From Calycina herbarum (lineage: Eukaryota; Ascomycota; Leotiomycetes; Helotiales; Pezizellaceae), in NCBI GenBank assembly GCA_001414485.1, contig LLEY01000060.1, positions 1-64,000 on the forward strand: 64,000 bases of DNA, written 5' to 3'. Numbering within the stretch: position 1 is the first letter of the stretch; each line of letters opens with the position of its first letter. The notes under the pieces are model-generated. The model did no database searches, was not told the DNA's origin, and worked only from the letters and a program-made list of their open reading frames with translations. Position numbers and translations under genes: made by a program. Of the stretch, positions 24,201-34,225 are shown piece by piece.

Positions 24201-24629
24201 TGGTCGGCTACCAAGCTCCTGTTCATTGCGCCTACTACGCCTGAGGAGGTCATTGAGTTTGAGTGTGAAATCCACCCAGGAAAATTCATAGACGAGATTT
24301 CTTGAACAATGGTTGCTTCCACTGCGGTAACAAGGTCCATTGTGATGATTCTCATGGGAATTATAGTTGTTCTTCGGGGTACCTCCTAAAATAGGAATAA
24401 AGACTAGATTGGTTTATTAGCTATTAACAATTGAAGAACTAATAATCGCAGCTAGAGTATCAATAAAAAAAGTTTCCAACGTCCTATTCTCTTATATCGG
24501 AGTAGACCTAGGCACAGGGGATTGGATGCCGACCAATCATATGTCGTCAGACCCACAATAGGTCTTGGCGAGCTTATATCCCAAAATGTCCAACCCGCAG
24601 ACCGCCACAAACCACAAACTACGGCAAAC
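17576..24629. other. Seven-kilobase gene-free, repeat-rich spacer
   Basis: No protein-coding gene is supported. The first 2.5 kb are G/A-rich and dense in short tandem repeats: AGGCAGGAG units at 17962-17993, GGCA at 18257-18290, GGACA at 18302-18332, GGTCA at 18593-18614, and GCATG/GCATA near 19470-19498. Three CGTACTTCAG-like units lie at 20393-20424. The longest frames (20239-20688 and 22067-22306) show no family. The region could be a long promoter/leader for swi1, a noncoding RNA locus, or simply gene-poor DNA. Confidence 0.55.
17962..18332. repeat. Cluster of microsatellites upstream of swi1
   Basis: Four short tandem arrays occur within 370 bp: AGGCAGGAG (9 nt) repeated about 3.5 times, GACGGT near 18135-18153, GGCA about 8 times at 18257-18290, and GGACA about 6 times at 18302-18332. 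All are purine-rich on the plus strand, so the strand coding for swi1 is C/T-rich upstream. Confidence 0.9.
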
Positions 24630-25884
24630 ATGGCGAAACGAAAAGCAAAAGAAGCAGACCTTGGTGAGAGCAAGGATGGACCCAGAAGATCGAGTCGACG
24701 AACGACTACGGCCGCGGAGGAGGAGGTAAAGCTGGAGGTTAATGGCGCATCTACCGCATCTGCCGCATCCACCCCTGTAAAGAAGGGGGCTAGTAAGAAG
24801 ACGAAGGTAGCTGCGAAGGTCGAGAAGAAAGTTGTTCCTGAGGAGGAGGAAAAGGTTGTGAAGAAGGTCCGTTCATGGTTTTGTCTTTCTCGAGAGGATT
24901 TTGAAATTGCTTTTGCCCAAGAGAGGAGTGGTCACCGTGGAATCCACAATAAAGATCAAAATTAACGAAATACTAGAAGCCATCCAAATCAGCCAAAGCA
25001 CCCAAAGCCAGCAAGCCTAAAGCAATCAAGGCGACTTCCAATGGAGCCAACGAGTCTTCAACACCAACTGGCCGCCAGTACTGGCTCTTGAAGGCCGAGC
25101 CTGAGTCTCGAATTGAGAAAGGTCATGATATCAAATTCTCAATCGATGATCTCGCCTCGAAAACTGAGCCGGAGCCATGGGATGGTATGTTATGTGTACT
25201 ACAAAAATTAACAAGAAAGGCTAACGATTATCCTAGGAATCCGCAACTATGCAGGTTCGTCACCAACCAAGGAAGTATCTGTGGCAACTAAACTAACGTC
25301 AGGCAGCCAGAAATAACCTCCGTGCAATGAAGAAGGGCGACCAGGCATTCTTTTACCATTCAAGTTGCAAGGTCCCCGCAATCGTAGGAACTATGGATAT
25401 CGTGGAAGAGCATACACCCGACCGTGAGCACTTTCCAAATCAGTGATATTCATGAAAACTAATCTTATATTCAGTATCTGCTCATGATCCATCAAAACCA
25501 TACTACGATCCAAAGTCGAAACTCGATGATCCCAAGTGGTCAGTCGTTCACGGTGGGTGTTCGAGTTTATTTTCCCCTTTTAGTTTGTTTTAGATGGGCT
25601 GGGACACATTTTCCTCCCACAACCCTGGTTCCTCCTCATATTTCTCAAACATACTTCTAGGCATCGCAATACTGACTCCAAGATCATCCGTAGTAACGTT
25701 CCGCCAAAAACTCAAGACTCCCATCACCCTCCAGGAACTCAAAGAATGGCAAACTCAAAAGGGACATGCTTTAGAGAACATGCAGATGCTAAAGTTGGCA
25801 AGGATGAGTGTTAGTAAAGTCAGCGCCGAAGAATGGACTTTTCTCGTTGGGGAGATGAAGAAGAGGGGCGATGAGATAAAGTAA
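24630..25884 (+). CDS. EVE-domain protein, THYN1-like
   Basis: Six exons: 24630-24866, 24977-25184, 25237-25254, 25307-25423, 25475-25552 and 25694-25884, giving 282 residues. Residues 1-100 are a Lys/Ala/Glu-rich disordered tail with possible nuclear signals (MAKRKAKEAD). The EVE domain follows: YWLLKAEPESR, FSIDDLA, EPWDGIRNYAARNNLRAMKKGD, FFYHSSCKVPAIVG, the YYDPKS segment and VTFRQKLKTPITLQELK. EVE is a PUA-like fold related to YTH that binds modified bases; a nuclear role is inferred. The third exon is only 18 nt. The first donor (GTCCGT) is unusual, and the last acceptor (CCGTAG) was chosen because it restores WSVVHVTFRQK. Confidence 0.85.
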
Positions 25885-26503
25885 AGTAGCTGTGTGAAAT
25901 ATGTATTACTTGGTGAATTGTACTCTTTATTTGAAATTGATGGTGTTATTCTGTCTTTCTCAGAGTTCGTTAAAGGGATAGACCTTCACCTTGGGTTAAG
26001 AGTAACAAAACTATACCCATCTCCAGTGGATGCTAGTGTATTCAATTAATATGCTTCTGCGAAATGTTTCAAGCTTTTGTTGTGTCACGGTTTTATGAAC
26101 TGATATGCTTCTACAAAATGTTTCAAGCTTTTGTTGTTTCACGGTTTTATGGGCTACGATTATGGGAAGAAAGTAATTAAATTATTTTATATGATTAGGC
26201 CGATTTGATAACTTAACTAAAACAACGTATAAGCTGATGAGTGTTCAGATAAGAAGTGAATATCTTATTACAGTAACAACAATAGAACGCACGGCCTACA
26301 TATCATGGATTTTCATGGCTCGAGCGTTGGTCGCTAGTAGTTAAGAGTTCAAATCGAATCGGCAGACAGGTTCTGTCGTTCGATCCAACATCCTCAACCC
26401 TAAGCAACACCAGTCTTCAGTTCAACAGCAAGACCACACCATACTCCAGCCTACTAACTACCTTGGAACTCATTGTCCCATTCTCAGTTACTCTTTATTG
26501 GTC
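25885..26503. other. Spacer with a 49-nt tandem duplication
   Basis: About 620 bp without a gene. It holds a two-copy tandem repeat (26049-26151, listed separately). The sequence just after that repeat resembles DNA near 30298-30345. The last 150 bases should contain the promoter and 5' UTR of the gene at 26504. Confidence 0.5.
26049..26151. repeat. Two-copy tandem repeat, 49-nt units
   Basis: Copy 1 at 26049-26097 and copy 2 at 26103-26151 agree at about 46 of 49 positions (shared core ATGTTTCAAGCTTTTGTTG). The bases after copy 2 (TACGATTATGGGAAGAAAG) resemble TACGATTATAAGGGAAAAAG at about 30314, suggesting a dispersed repeat family rather than slippage alone. Confidence 0.75.
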
Positions 26504-27346
26504 ATGTCTTCCAAGAACGAACCACCTGCACAGAGTGCCTCAACTATATTAGTGAATCTCACCGTGAATTTTTTTTTGCCAAACAAGAGTGAATGCTGAT
26601 TCGTCATTAGGTTCCTTCCCCATCTCAAGACACAAAGTCCAATTCAACTGGAACACCCCCAAAGGCATCTTACGACTCGGCACAATCTCTTCCTGCTTCA
26701 GCGCCATCAACATCCCCTCGTAATTCAACAACCTTCAATCGAGAAGAATACGCTTTGCAGCTCCTGCAGGAACTAGTTCGCATTCGCGAAACAATGAAAA
26801 ACGAGATGACTTCTTACAAGCAACGACAGATGGATATCAAGAACGATCAGTCTGGGGATAAGGTTACGAGACTTAAGCAACTTACAGACGAGCACGACGA
26901 CAAGATATTGAAGCTCGCCGAAGAATTCGATGAAAACGAAGGCAAGCGCAATAATGTTCCTTTTCTCGGCGAGATGTCAAACAAATCAGTCAATCGTATG
27001 TCCGATAGTATTGACTTGGCGGGAACCAAGATTCTTGCTGCAATTGCAATCTGCAGGTGTGTCTATGGTTGGGCCAAGGTAAGCTTCCATCGTTGTAACA
27101 TACTTATCATGAATGATGCTAAATATCTTCTAGCGTAATAGTAGGGTTGTTTCGCAGCCAGGAACACCCTCTTCATATCCGCCACATGTGCCATCATGGT
27201 CCCCGACCCCTATGCCATCTACATATGATGGTAGGGTTGTTTCGCCCAAGGAAGGAACACAACCAAAGCCAGGTAGCCAAAACCGACCCCAAATTGAGAA
27301 AGGTATATGCTCCTCTTCTTCAGACCGATCCCAAATAGCCAAATGA
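26504..27346 (+). CDS. Hypothetical coiled-coil protein
   Basis: Three exons, 26504-26551, 26611-27078 and 27134-27346, give 242 residues. Both introns (59 and 55 nt) are phase 0. Residues about 17-55 are Ser/Pro/Thr-rich. Residues about 60-135 form a charged helical stretch with heptad-like spacing (LQLLQELVRIRETMKNEM, VTRLKQLTDEHDDKILKLAE). A short conserved-looking segment, FLGEMSNKSVNRMSDSIDLA, follows. The C-terminal 70 residues are Pro/Ser/Gln-rich and disordered. The first intron boundary is the least certain part, because GTGAAT occurs twice. I do not recognise a family. Confidence 0.65.
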
Positions 27347-29137
27347 AGAATTCTACTAATTCTGGAATCTAGAGATTGTTCGAATGGCTGTAGTCATACT
27401 CAGTCGCGGCCGCCGTCGCCCGGGACGCCTACCTGGCCGTCACTAGGTTTGCTGGATATTCCGCAAGCTAACTCGCCTTTTACTTGTTACATAAAACAGA
27501 GGAGGGGGGGGGGGGGGGGGGGTATCAAGAAAAACTTGTTGCGATGGTTGGTTGTTGCGATGGTTGGGGGATTGGGGTGTACTAGAGTAGTAGTACAGTA
27601 CAAGCGGAATTCTGACACTTTTGTGTCAAGAACACTGTTTAGACGAGAATGTTCTTTGAACTTGTAGCTAAAAATGAATTCATCTCCTCTCACCTATTTT
27701 GCTTGCTTATTTCATGCGAACCACCACCACTTATTTTACGGGTATGTATGATATCTCTTGAGGCCCAAAAGCCATCATCTGTCTCTTATCATACTGAATA
27801 TACGGACAAAGCCCCTAGCATATATTTTGACGAAACGCAAGCAATTGCCACATATTTTATACACGCATTCCTATTAGACACTGATATCCCAGTGCATCCC
27901 ACTGTCCCACGAGCTTCTTCTGGTGTTATTCTCTTCGGCGGAACGCTGTCCGTTCTATAACTTGGTACGGTCAGTTTACCGACGCATCATCGAGAATATT
28001 GTGATTGCTACCTGCAATTTCCGTTTTCTCTCGCAGGTGTTCAAAATTCCTTGCCTCGGGGTTGGAAGAGGAAGGTGGTCAATCAGCCCAGACCGGAGAT
28101 GCACATCGCCAAGCTTTTGGACACATGTAGTCGGGGCAGGAGCGAACGAAGCGACCTACCCCCCCCCATTACTCCTATATGCAATTATATTACAATCATC
28201 ACAACTCTCATACCATGGCCTATGCCATACAAGGTTATAACAAGGTGTTTCATTGCATATTCTCGATTCAGATTTATAGCTATAGTAAGTTGCGAATTAA
28301 GCTTCTCTTTTGACGATGTTTTATAAACCGTATGTTTTATAATACTATAGCTACTAAAAGTCAGTATAAGAGAAATAAATAATAAAAACTTACTTATTAT
28401 ACTATTACTACCTTGTTTTTAAAGCTATTAATACTATTAAATATGTCTTTTAAATATACTCTTTTAAAAGCTAAAAATATACTTAAAAAGTCTAATAAAT
28501 CGTTATATAAGAGAATTCTTAACCTTTCAATATAGAAGATTTGAGCACCAGTTTAGGTACCAGTTTTATGACCTTAAGTCATACCAACAAAAACCCTCTT
28601 TGAATTTTAAAACTGTCTACACCTTATCGATTCTGTTTTCGTAGCTTCTATATTCATAAAATATGTTGTTTAGAAAATACTCTGTCAAGAATTCGGCGCT
28701 AATAAGCTTATCCTTACATTTCTTTATAGTGTTGCTATATTTTAACGCACTATTATATGAACACTATTACTGTTTCTTACGAGGACATTATTTATTTTAT
28801 CTGTGGGATCATTTGTGCTGTTTTCATCTGGACGCAACTGTGTCCGTTCTCGCGGTGGACTAATTCCGAAAGCAGTACCCACATATAGTACATACTACGT
28901 TTATTAGGGAAAAAGTAAAAGTGGTTGAAAGCAGTTTGAATATATTATCGGGTTTATCTACTAATAGTATGCTTTGGTTGAGGTATAAGAAGAATAATAA
29001 AATTCTATCTACTAATACAGTATGCTTTGGTTAAAGCATAAGAAGAAGAATGTTTCAAGGGGATTGAGAAGGAGACGAAAAGTTCGACCTGAGCGAAGAG
29101 AGAATGAGAACTGAGCGGAGTCAGTTATCCTTTTCTT
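27347..29137. other. AT-rich spacer with a G19 tract
   Basis: No gene is supported. A run of 19 G (27504-27522) follows AGAGGA. The block 28320-28520 is extremely AT-rich with TACTATTA/ATACTATTAA words, as in a RIP-eroded repeat. From about 28640 the sequence is the upstream half of a duplicated segment (see the repeat entry at 28640). Confidence 0.5.
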
Positions 29138-29713
29138 CTAACGCTTAAAGGAACTTCCTTTTCCTGTGAGCTTTCTCGTAAGACGGCGCACAGCGTTCCC
29201 GAGTGTTGAGCCCTGCCGACGAAGACGAGGCCACTCGGGAGTTTTTGTGGGCTTACCAAGCTCTACTTGTCCTCCGTGTTCTTTGCAGGCGGCAATTCTC
29301 TTTCCCTTTGAATCTGTCGCGACAGTCCAAGCCACGGAGTCACCAACCATAGCAAGGGCAATCAACAAACCCTCTGGGCATTCCCTCTCATTAGCAATGA
29401 CGATTTCGAACCCCTTTTCGAAACCAGTGTTTTCAGGACTCTCAAACTGCTCCCCGTCGACGTAAAACAAGAGTTGATGTGGATTAGCCGTTGGTAGCTG
29501 ACGGTAACGAACACCTTCTCGCGATATCCGATCCTCCCCTACGTGGACGGTATCCACGGCGGGTTTGAAGATCAAGCTCTTATCCCATGTAAAATGGAGA
29601 TGCCGAGCTCGCTTCTCGAAGTAAGTTGGGTCAGGGGCGTACTTGTGAAAGAGGTCCTCAAGTTTATATACGGCCGAAAGCGGCGTATCGGGTTGAGCGT
29701 AAACTGGGTTCAT
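29138..29713 (-). CDS. Unknown protein, duplicated local family, intact copy
   Basis: A single exon of 191 codons starting with ATG at 29713. Visible features shared with the neighbour at 30486 are HLHFTWDK, ISREGVRYRQLP, FYVDGEQFE, GFEKGFEIVIA, CPEGLLIAL and a strongly basic C-terminal tail (RRLTRKLTGKGSSFKR). There is no signal peptide or membrane segment. The protein looks soluble, with a beta-rich middle and a cationic tail. I know no family for it. The gene lies at the end of duplicated unit A. Confidence 0.6.
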   Translation of the reverse strand: MNPVYAQPDTPLSAVYKLEDLFHKYAPDPTYFEKRARHLHFTWDKSLIFKPAVDTVHVGEDRISREGVRYRQLPTANPHQLLFYVDGEQFESPENTGFEKGFEIVIANERECPEGLLIALAMVGDSVAWTVATDSKGKRIAACKEHGGQVELGKPTKTPEWPRLRRQGSTLGNAVRRLTRKLTGKGSSFKR

Positions 29714-30084
29714 CTTGGATTGTATGAGTATGAGTATGCAAGTGTAGATGGTGGATAGAAAAGTTAAAAATGACTACCCTTATATTTATTTTTTAAATCT
29801 CTATTTTCATGGCTTGTACTAATTCATTATTACAAAATATGCTGTTTGGAAACATCTGTTGTATTTTATGGCCCACACTTATTCATTATTGCAAAATATA
29901 CTGTTTAGAAAATTATCTTTCAGTTTTCTATCTCTTCTATTTTCATGGCTTGCATTATTTCATTGTTAAAATATGCCGTTTGCAAAATTGTCTTTCAGGA
30001 ATTCAGCGCCAAGTTCCTTTTTACGATTTTGCTATATGTTGAATTACTGTTCCATGGGGCAATATTACTGTTTTCTAAGAAGTT

Positions 30085-30193
30085 GACGAGAGTGACGATG
30101 GAGCTAACTATATTTGGGTGTGGCTTAAACGCAAGAAAAGTGCAGTGAGGCTTTTATACGACGAATGCGATTAGACCCATCGCCACTCTCGTC
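30085..30193. mobile_element. Small inverted-repeat insert in duplication unit B
   Basis: The left end GACGAGAGTGACGATGG (30085-30101) and right end CCATCGCCACTCTCGTC (30177-30193) are inverted complements at 16 of 17 positions around a 75-nt interior. The matching place in unit A (about 28790) lacks this block. That absence supports insertion after the duplication, though loss from A is also possible. No clean target duplication was seen. Confidence 0.5.
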
Positions 30194-30485
30194 GATTTTC
30201 ACCGGAGTGTCAGTCTTTTTATCTCATTTGTGCTGTTTCTGACTGTTACTGCATTCATTTAATATACAGCCCTATGAATTGTTTTAGGTTTCTATTATTT
30301 CACAATTTTACGAAGTACGATTATAAGGGAAAAAGTAAATATAGTCGAAAGGGGTTTAACTTGTTATCAGGGGTTATCTAGTAATACAGTATACTTCTGT
30401 CGAAGCATAAGAAGAAGAATAATGTTTTAGGGGAGAGGAGAAATTCGCAGCGGAAAAAGAGAAAAAGAGAACTGAGTGGAATCAG

Positions 30486-31087
30486 TTAGTCTTTTTTCTT
30501 AACCGAGAGAGCTGTCCTAACGCGCTTCACTGATCGGGCGAGGCGTCGAATTGGAGCCCGTGATGGGACGAATGGGGGAGGTTGCATAGGGTGTCCGAAT
30601 TTGACCGTACCACCCTCAATTGCACAAGAGCAAACTCCATTCCCCTCCGGATCAAGCACAAGTTTTCCAGAAACCCATCCTAGGTGTAGATCAAGTTCAA
30701 TCAAAGCACCATGGGACATTTATCGGCAGGGACCCGGACCTCGAAAGCTGCTGCTGTCTCGAGTTTCGCCTTTTCGAAGTCACGTTGTTGGAGAAATCCA
30801 AACTGCCCACCGTCAATACGGTAGATGAACTCATTTGAATTGCGGCTCGGAACAGGTTGATAGCGCACGCCTTCTTCTGAAAATCTCCACTCGCCAATTT
30901 TCGACTTCGGGAGATCGCCCTCCTCTTTCGGCAAGAAACTTAAAACTTGCATGTTCCACGTGAAGTGAACATGCTTCCCTGCATTTCGAAAGTAGTAACC
31001 TTCTCCGTATCCAGACCAGAACGCCTCCTCTTCGCGAGCGAAGCGAAAAACGACGGTTCTGGGAGTTGCATAGATCGTGGCTTCCAT
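30486..31087 (-). pseudogene. Unknown protein, duplicated local family, frameshifted copy
   Basis: It starts with ATG at 31087 and runs in frame to about 30713 (HVHFTWN, FSEEGVRYQPVP, YRIDGGQF, RVPADKCP). The frame then hits a stop while the paralogous sequence continues in another frame from HGALIELDLHLGWVSG to a basic tail (RRLARSVKRVRTALSVKKKD). One missing base in the CCC run at about 30712-30716 explains the shift. Either the copy is broken or the sequence has a base-call error there. It is the second member of the family at 29138. Confidence 0.65.
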
Positions 31088-31839
31088 TGTATGAATTTAA
31101 GAGCGATGATACTTTTCTCTGGAGGTAAAAGTTGAGACTTTTATGCAAAATTATCAGATCTGTCTATCTCTCCAACAACCACTATTTCCATTCCAATTTC
31201 ATGACTTACCCGCCGATTCATTGTATCATGCTTTGTTTAAGTCTCATGTTTATGAAGCTAGGCCCTATCCAACATTCTCCCTTTCAAAAGTTTACCACTA
31301 GCGAGCTGACGTACTCCTATCTCTTTATGATATGCTCTACTATTGCAAGAAGATTTTTTGTTGTTTCCCACGATAGCATCATTTTTTTTATCTCCTGGAA
31401 AATTGTTCAATTGTCCTTGTGCATTTCTTAGTTCTCTTGCAAGCTATTGTCTGTTGTGTTCTGTTGCGCTATTCCGGATCTGGAGGGTTCCTTTCAGCTT
31501 TTTTAACACTAAACTTTTTCATGTAATAGCCTCTTTATCTCGAGGAATATTGCCTTGCGTTTTGACATTGTAAGCACAATTGAACAATCTCCTTGTTCCC
31601 TCATGAGGGCTGGGCAAGCGTGCTTACCATTTCCATCCCCCTTTGGACGAATCTCGATTTGCTGAGAGCGTGACAAATGTGCAATGTTGGTCTTGGAAGA
31701 ATTTAGCACGATCTTTGATGAGACATTATGCTGAAATAAGAATCCATTTCCTTCTTTTCCCCTCGACTGCGCTAGAAGCTTCTATATCTACATACATTAA
31801 TTCCGCGCCACCGAAATAGATCCACAGTATAGAAACTTC
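31088..31839. other. Spacer with no supported gene
   Basis: About 750 bp of T-rich sequence. The open frames are short and show no family features. The proximal part is probably the promoter of the frameshifted gene on the minus strand. Confidence 0.5.
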
Positions 31840-32709
31840 TCAATATCTCCTCCCTCTCCCCTCACAAAAACAAATCGAAAGTTTTGCACGATAAAAGAAC
31901 AAATTATTATAATATCTCGGACTCCACAATTGAGATGGTCGGGTAATTTCTCGCCAACTTGGGAAGTGGATATGGATTCCTTGTTCAAGAGGGTAAAATG
32001 TGCTTGATAATACGAATTCCTGGAGGCTTTTCGCATCGCCGTCGCCAGACCACCAATCATCGGATGAAGAGGACTCGCTTGAGATGGGATCAGGGAGGAA
32101 CATGTCTGGGCCTTGATTCGAGGAGTCGGATATGTTAATTTCGCCCCATGATGAAGAGGTGTCTGGGTTGGAAATATCTGGGGGCTCAGTCATACCATAA
32201 TCGAGTGATGCTGTCTGTAATTGCTCAGTCTTAATAGTTTGTGGTAGAGCCATGTTTGGAATAGGCGAATCCGCTACCTTGGGGTCGGAATTTGTTGCGT
32301 TCTCTTTACCCTCTTCGGTCCACACTTTCGAAGAGTTCAACACAGCGAGATTTTCCGATTTATTTCCTTCCTCCTCAGGTTTCGGCTCTCCCACGAGCTC
32401 AGAAATAGGGATGGGTATGAGAGACTCCTTCGAAAGCCAAGCTTCATCCGTCTTCCCCGTCAGGCCTGCGGCTATAGATTTCACTTTATTTAACTTGGTA
32501 ACTCCAAAATCAGGAAGATCATCTATCCATGATCTTCCAGATGTTCTTTTCCTTGGTAGTGGGGGTCGTGGAGCAACATCATCCACATTCCACGTCTTCC
32601 ACAATCGCGAGCGTGGATGCCGCCATCGAAAATGGGGTCTATTTGGCTGGACTGCTGGTGGTGGCGGAGGTCGGCATGCTTGATAAAATGTGTTTGTTGG
32701 TTCTGGCAT
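31840..32709 (-). CDS. Unknown acidic protein, paralogue pair member 1
   Basis: A single exon of 289 codons from ATG 32709. The N-terminus is Pro/Arg-rich (CRPPPPPAVQPNRPHFRWR). A short motif RSRLWKTWNVDDV resembles RSELWKVWNQDEV in the gene at 32990. The middle is Ser/Glu/Asp-rich and disordered. Near the C-terminus, RPSQLWSPRYYNNLFFYRAK matches QPSPLWSPSLFHLPPSYFYG of the neighbour. The shared motifs at both ends, with a divergent acidic linker, define a small family I do not recognise. No signal peptide is seen. Confidence 0.55.
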   Translation of the reverse strand: MPEPTNTFYQACRPPPPPAVQPNRPHFRWRHPRSRLWKTWNVDDVAPRPPLPRKRTSGRSWIDDLPDFGVTKLNKVKSIAAGLTGKTDEAWLSKESLIPIPISELVGEPKPEEEGNKSENLAVLNSSKVWTEEGKENATNSDPKVADSPIPNMALPQTIKTEQLQTASLDYGMTEPPDISNPDTSSSWGEINISDSSNQGPDMFLPDPISSESSSSDDWWSGDGDAKSLQEFVLSSTFYPLEQGIHIHFPSWREITRPSQLWSPRYYNNLFFYRAKLSICFCEGRGRRY

Positions 32710-32989
32710 GAGATTTGGGGTTTCAAAAGAGGTTAGTTCTAGTTTTGTTATGGGGAATGGGTTTAAATCCTGGTCTCACGGGTTTTAAGGCATGGGGTTG
32801 TGAATAATGGATTGTGAATAAAAGGCGTACATGGATGAATGTATTTTTTTTTTGTTGTGAATGCGTTGTTGAATTTATGGTTCCTTGTCCGAGGGACAAA
32901 AGTGATGTCAATTTCTTTGTTTTCTATGAATGGTTACTTGCACCTCGATTATTCATGCATTTTCGACCGTACTCCGTATTTCTTCCTTC

Positions 32990-33745
32990 TCAAACCAGTT
33001 GAATGAGTCCAAAAACGTCTTCTTGATGCTCCTCTTCTAGATTTGACATGACCACTTCCAGCTTTGGGATTTCCTCTTCTAGTTGTGAGATTTCCTCTTC
33101 TAGTTTTGAGATATCCTCGTCGTTGACTCCGACCTCCGAAGGCGAATTGTGTTCAGACCAGGTGCAACGGCAGATGGGAGTTCCGTAAAAGTAGCTTGGG
33201 GGAAGATGGAAGAGGGAGGGTGACCAAAGTGGTGATGGTTGAACATGAGAATGATCCCAGTAGTCATGGGCGTGGATCGTCCCAAGAGGCTCGGCTTCTT
33301 CGCCTTGACCCTCAGAGATTTCACTAGAGTCACTAGACATGCTAGAAACACTACTTACTGGGGAAGTAGGCTTTAGCTGATCTTCTTTGCTCGATTCGCA
33401 GCCTAACTCAGCAAGATGTGTAAGTTTACTTTCAACTGCTTCTGAGAAATCACGGTCTGTTTCATATGCTTCTCGGAGGTCTACCAAATCTCCTAGGGAA
33501 AGATTTGGTTTTTCGCTTGGTGTTTGGGTTTGTGAGGAAAGTTCTTCTTCCTGGTTTTTGTTCTCGAAATCCAAGAATCCTACCAGTGGATCATCATCAT
33601 CCACCTGTTCTTCTGTAAGGACTTCGTCTTGATTCCAGACCTTCCAGAGTTCGGAACGCATGAAGACCTTTCCAGGAGTGGCTTCGGGCTGGAGAGCAGG
33701 TTCCGGAACCTGTAGTCGCTGTCGAGTAGGAAGACTAGTGAACAT
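32990..33745 (-). CDS. Unknown acidic coiled-coil protein, paralogue pair member 2
   Basis: A single exon of 251 codons from ATG 33745. It shares an LWKxWNxDxV motif (residues about 31-42) and a PSPLWSP...YFYG motif (about 170-190) with the gene at 31840. The linker is very acidic and Ser-rich (VSSVSSMSSDSSEISEGQGE). Unlike its neighbour it ends in heptad repeats (ISKLEEEISQLEEEIPKLE), a predicted short coiled coil. There are no catalytic motifs. The two genes are 280 bp apart in the same orientation, consistent with tandem duplication. Confidence 0.55.
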   Translation of the reverse strand: MFTSLPTRQRLQVPEPALQPEATPGKVFMRSELWKVWNQDEVLTEEQVDDDDPLVGFLDFENKNQEEELSSQTQTPSEKPNLSLGDLVDLREAYETDRDFSEAVESKLTHLAELGCESSKEDQLKPTSPVSSVSSMSSDSSEISEGQGEEAEPLGTIHAHDYWDHSHVQPSPLWSPSLFHLPPSYFYGTPICRCTWSEHNSPSEVGVNDEDISKLEEEISQLEEEIPKLEVVMSNLEEEHQEDVFGLIQLV

Positions 33746-34225
33746 TTTGTTGTAGTTGTGGTGATGAGTAGTTATATATTCTGGGGTTCGAAGGAAGTTT
33801 AAAGTCTCTGCAACAGGCTTTCTTATAGGAATTCTGGAATTTCTGTTTCGTTTGAACGATAATGACTTGATTTCAAACTGTTCTTTGGCTTTGTGTTTGA
33901 GTCTCTTGTCTCAAACCCCCCCTTGTCAAGCGAACCCCCTTCAAAGAGCTAGAAAGGACCGCGAAAGATCGAGAGATTTTCGCTACACAGCAGGGGGTTT
34001 TCGTGGCTACATGCATTTTGTGTAACCAGCGGGATAGCTTTTGTGTTACACCCCTCGCCTTGAACTAAGAGGAAAACCACTCCACACTTCGGTGGTCTGA
34101 TTCTCACTTCTTCCAGGCATAATGAACAACTATATAGTCTCGATCCCCCTCCTAGCGACAACTAAGTCATCCTTGACCCACATCAAGCGAATATACGAGA
34201 CGTTCCATAGTAGCAACTCTGCACA
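33746..34225. other. Spacer with no supported gene
   Basis: 480 bp, with short open frames only. The first part is the likely promoter of the minus-strand gene ending at 33745. Confidence 0.5.

Larger units (their letters stand above)
28640..31087. repeat. Segmental duplication, two units of about 1.1 kb
   Basis: Unit A (about 28640-29713) and unit B (about 29930-31087) are collinear: an AATTCNGCGC block, an ATTTGTGCTGTTT block, a block around GTAATACAGTATACTTCTGT, AGCATAAGAAGAAGAAT, GAGAACTGAGYGGARTCAGTTA, and then a minus-strand gene. The flanks differ by many substitutions, and unit B carries an extra hairpin element (30085-30193). Confidence 0.7.

Noticed and set aside
24172..24292. Short frame reading LLFIAPTTPEEVIEFECEIH
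   Set aside because: Only about 40 codons between stops, no start and no splice partners found.
26310..26410. A tRNA-like B-box (GTTCGATCC) with an A-box-like stretch upstream
   Set aside because: The T-arm pairs only partly, and no acceptor stem can be formed at the right distance. Not a tRNA.
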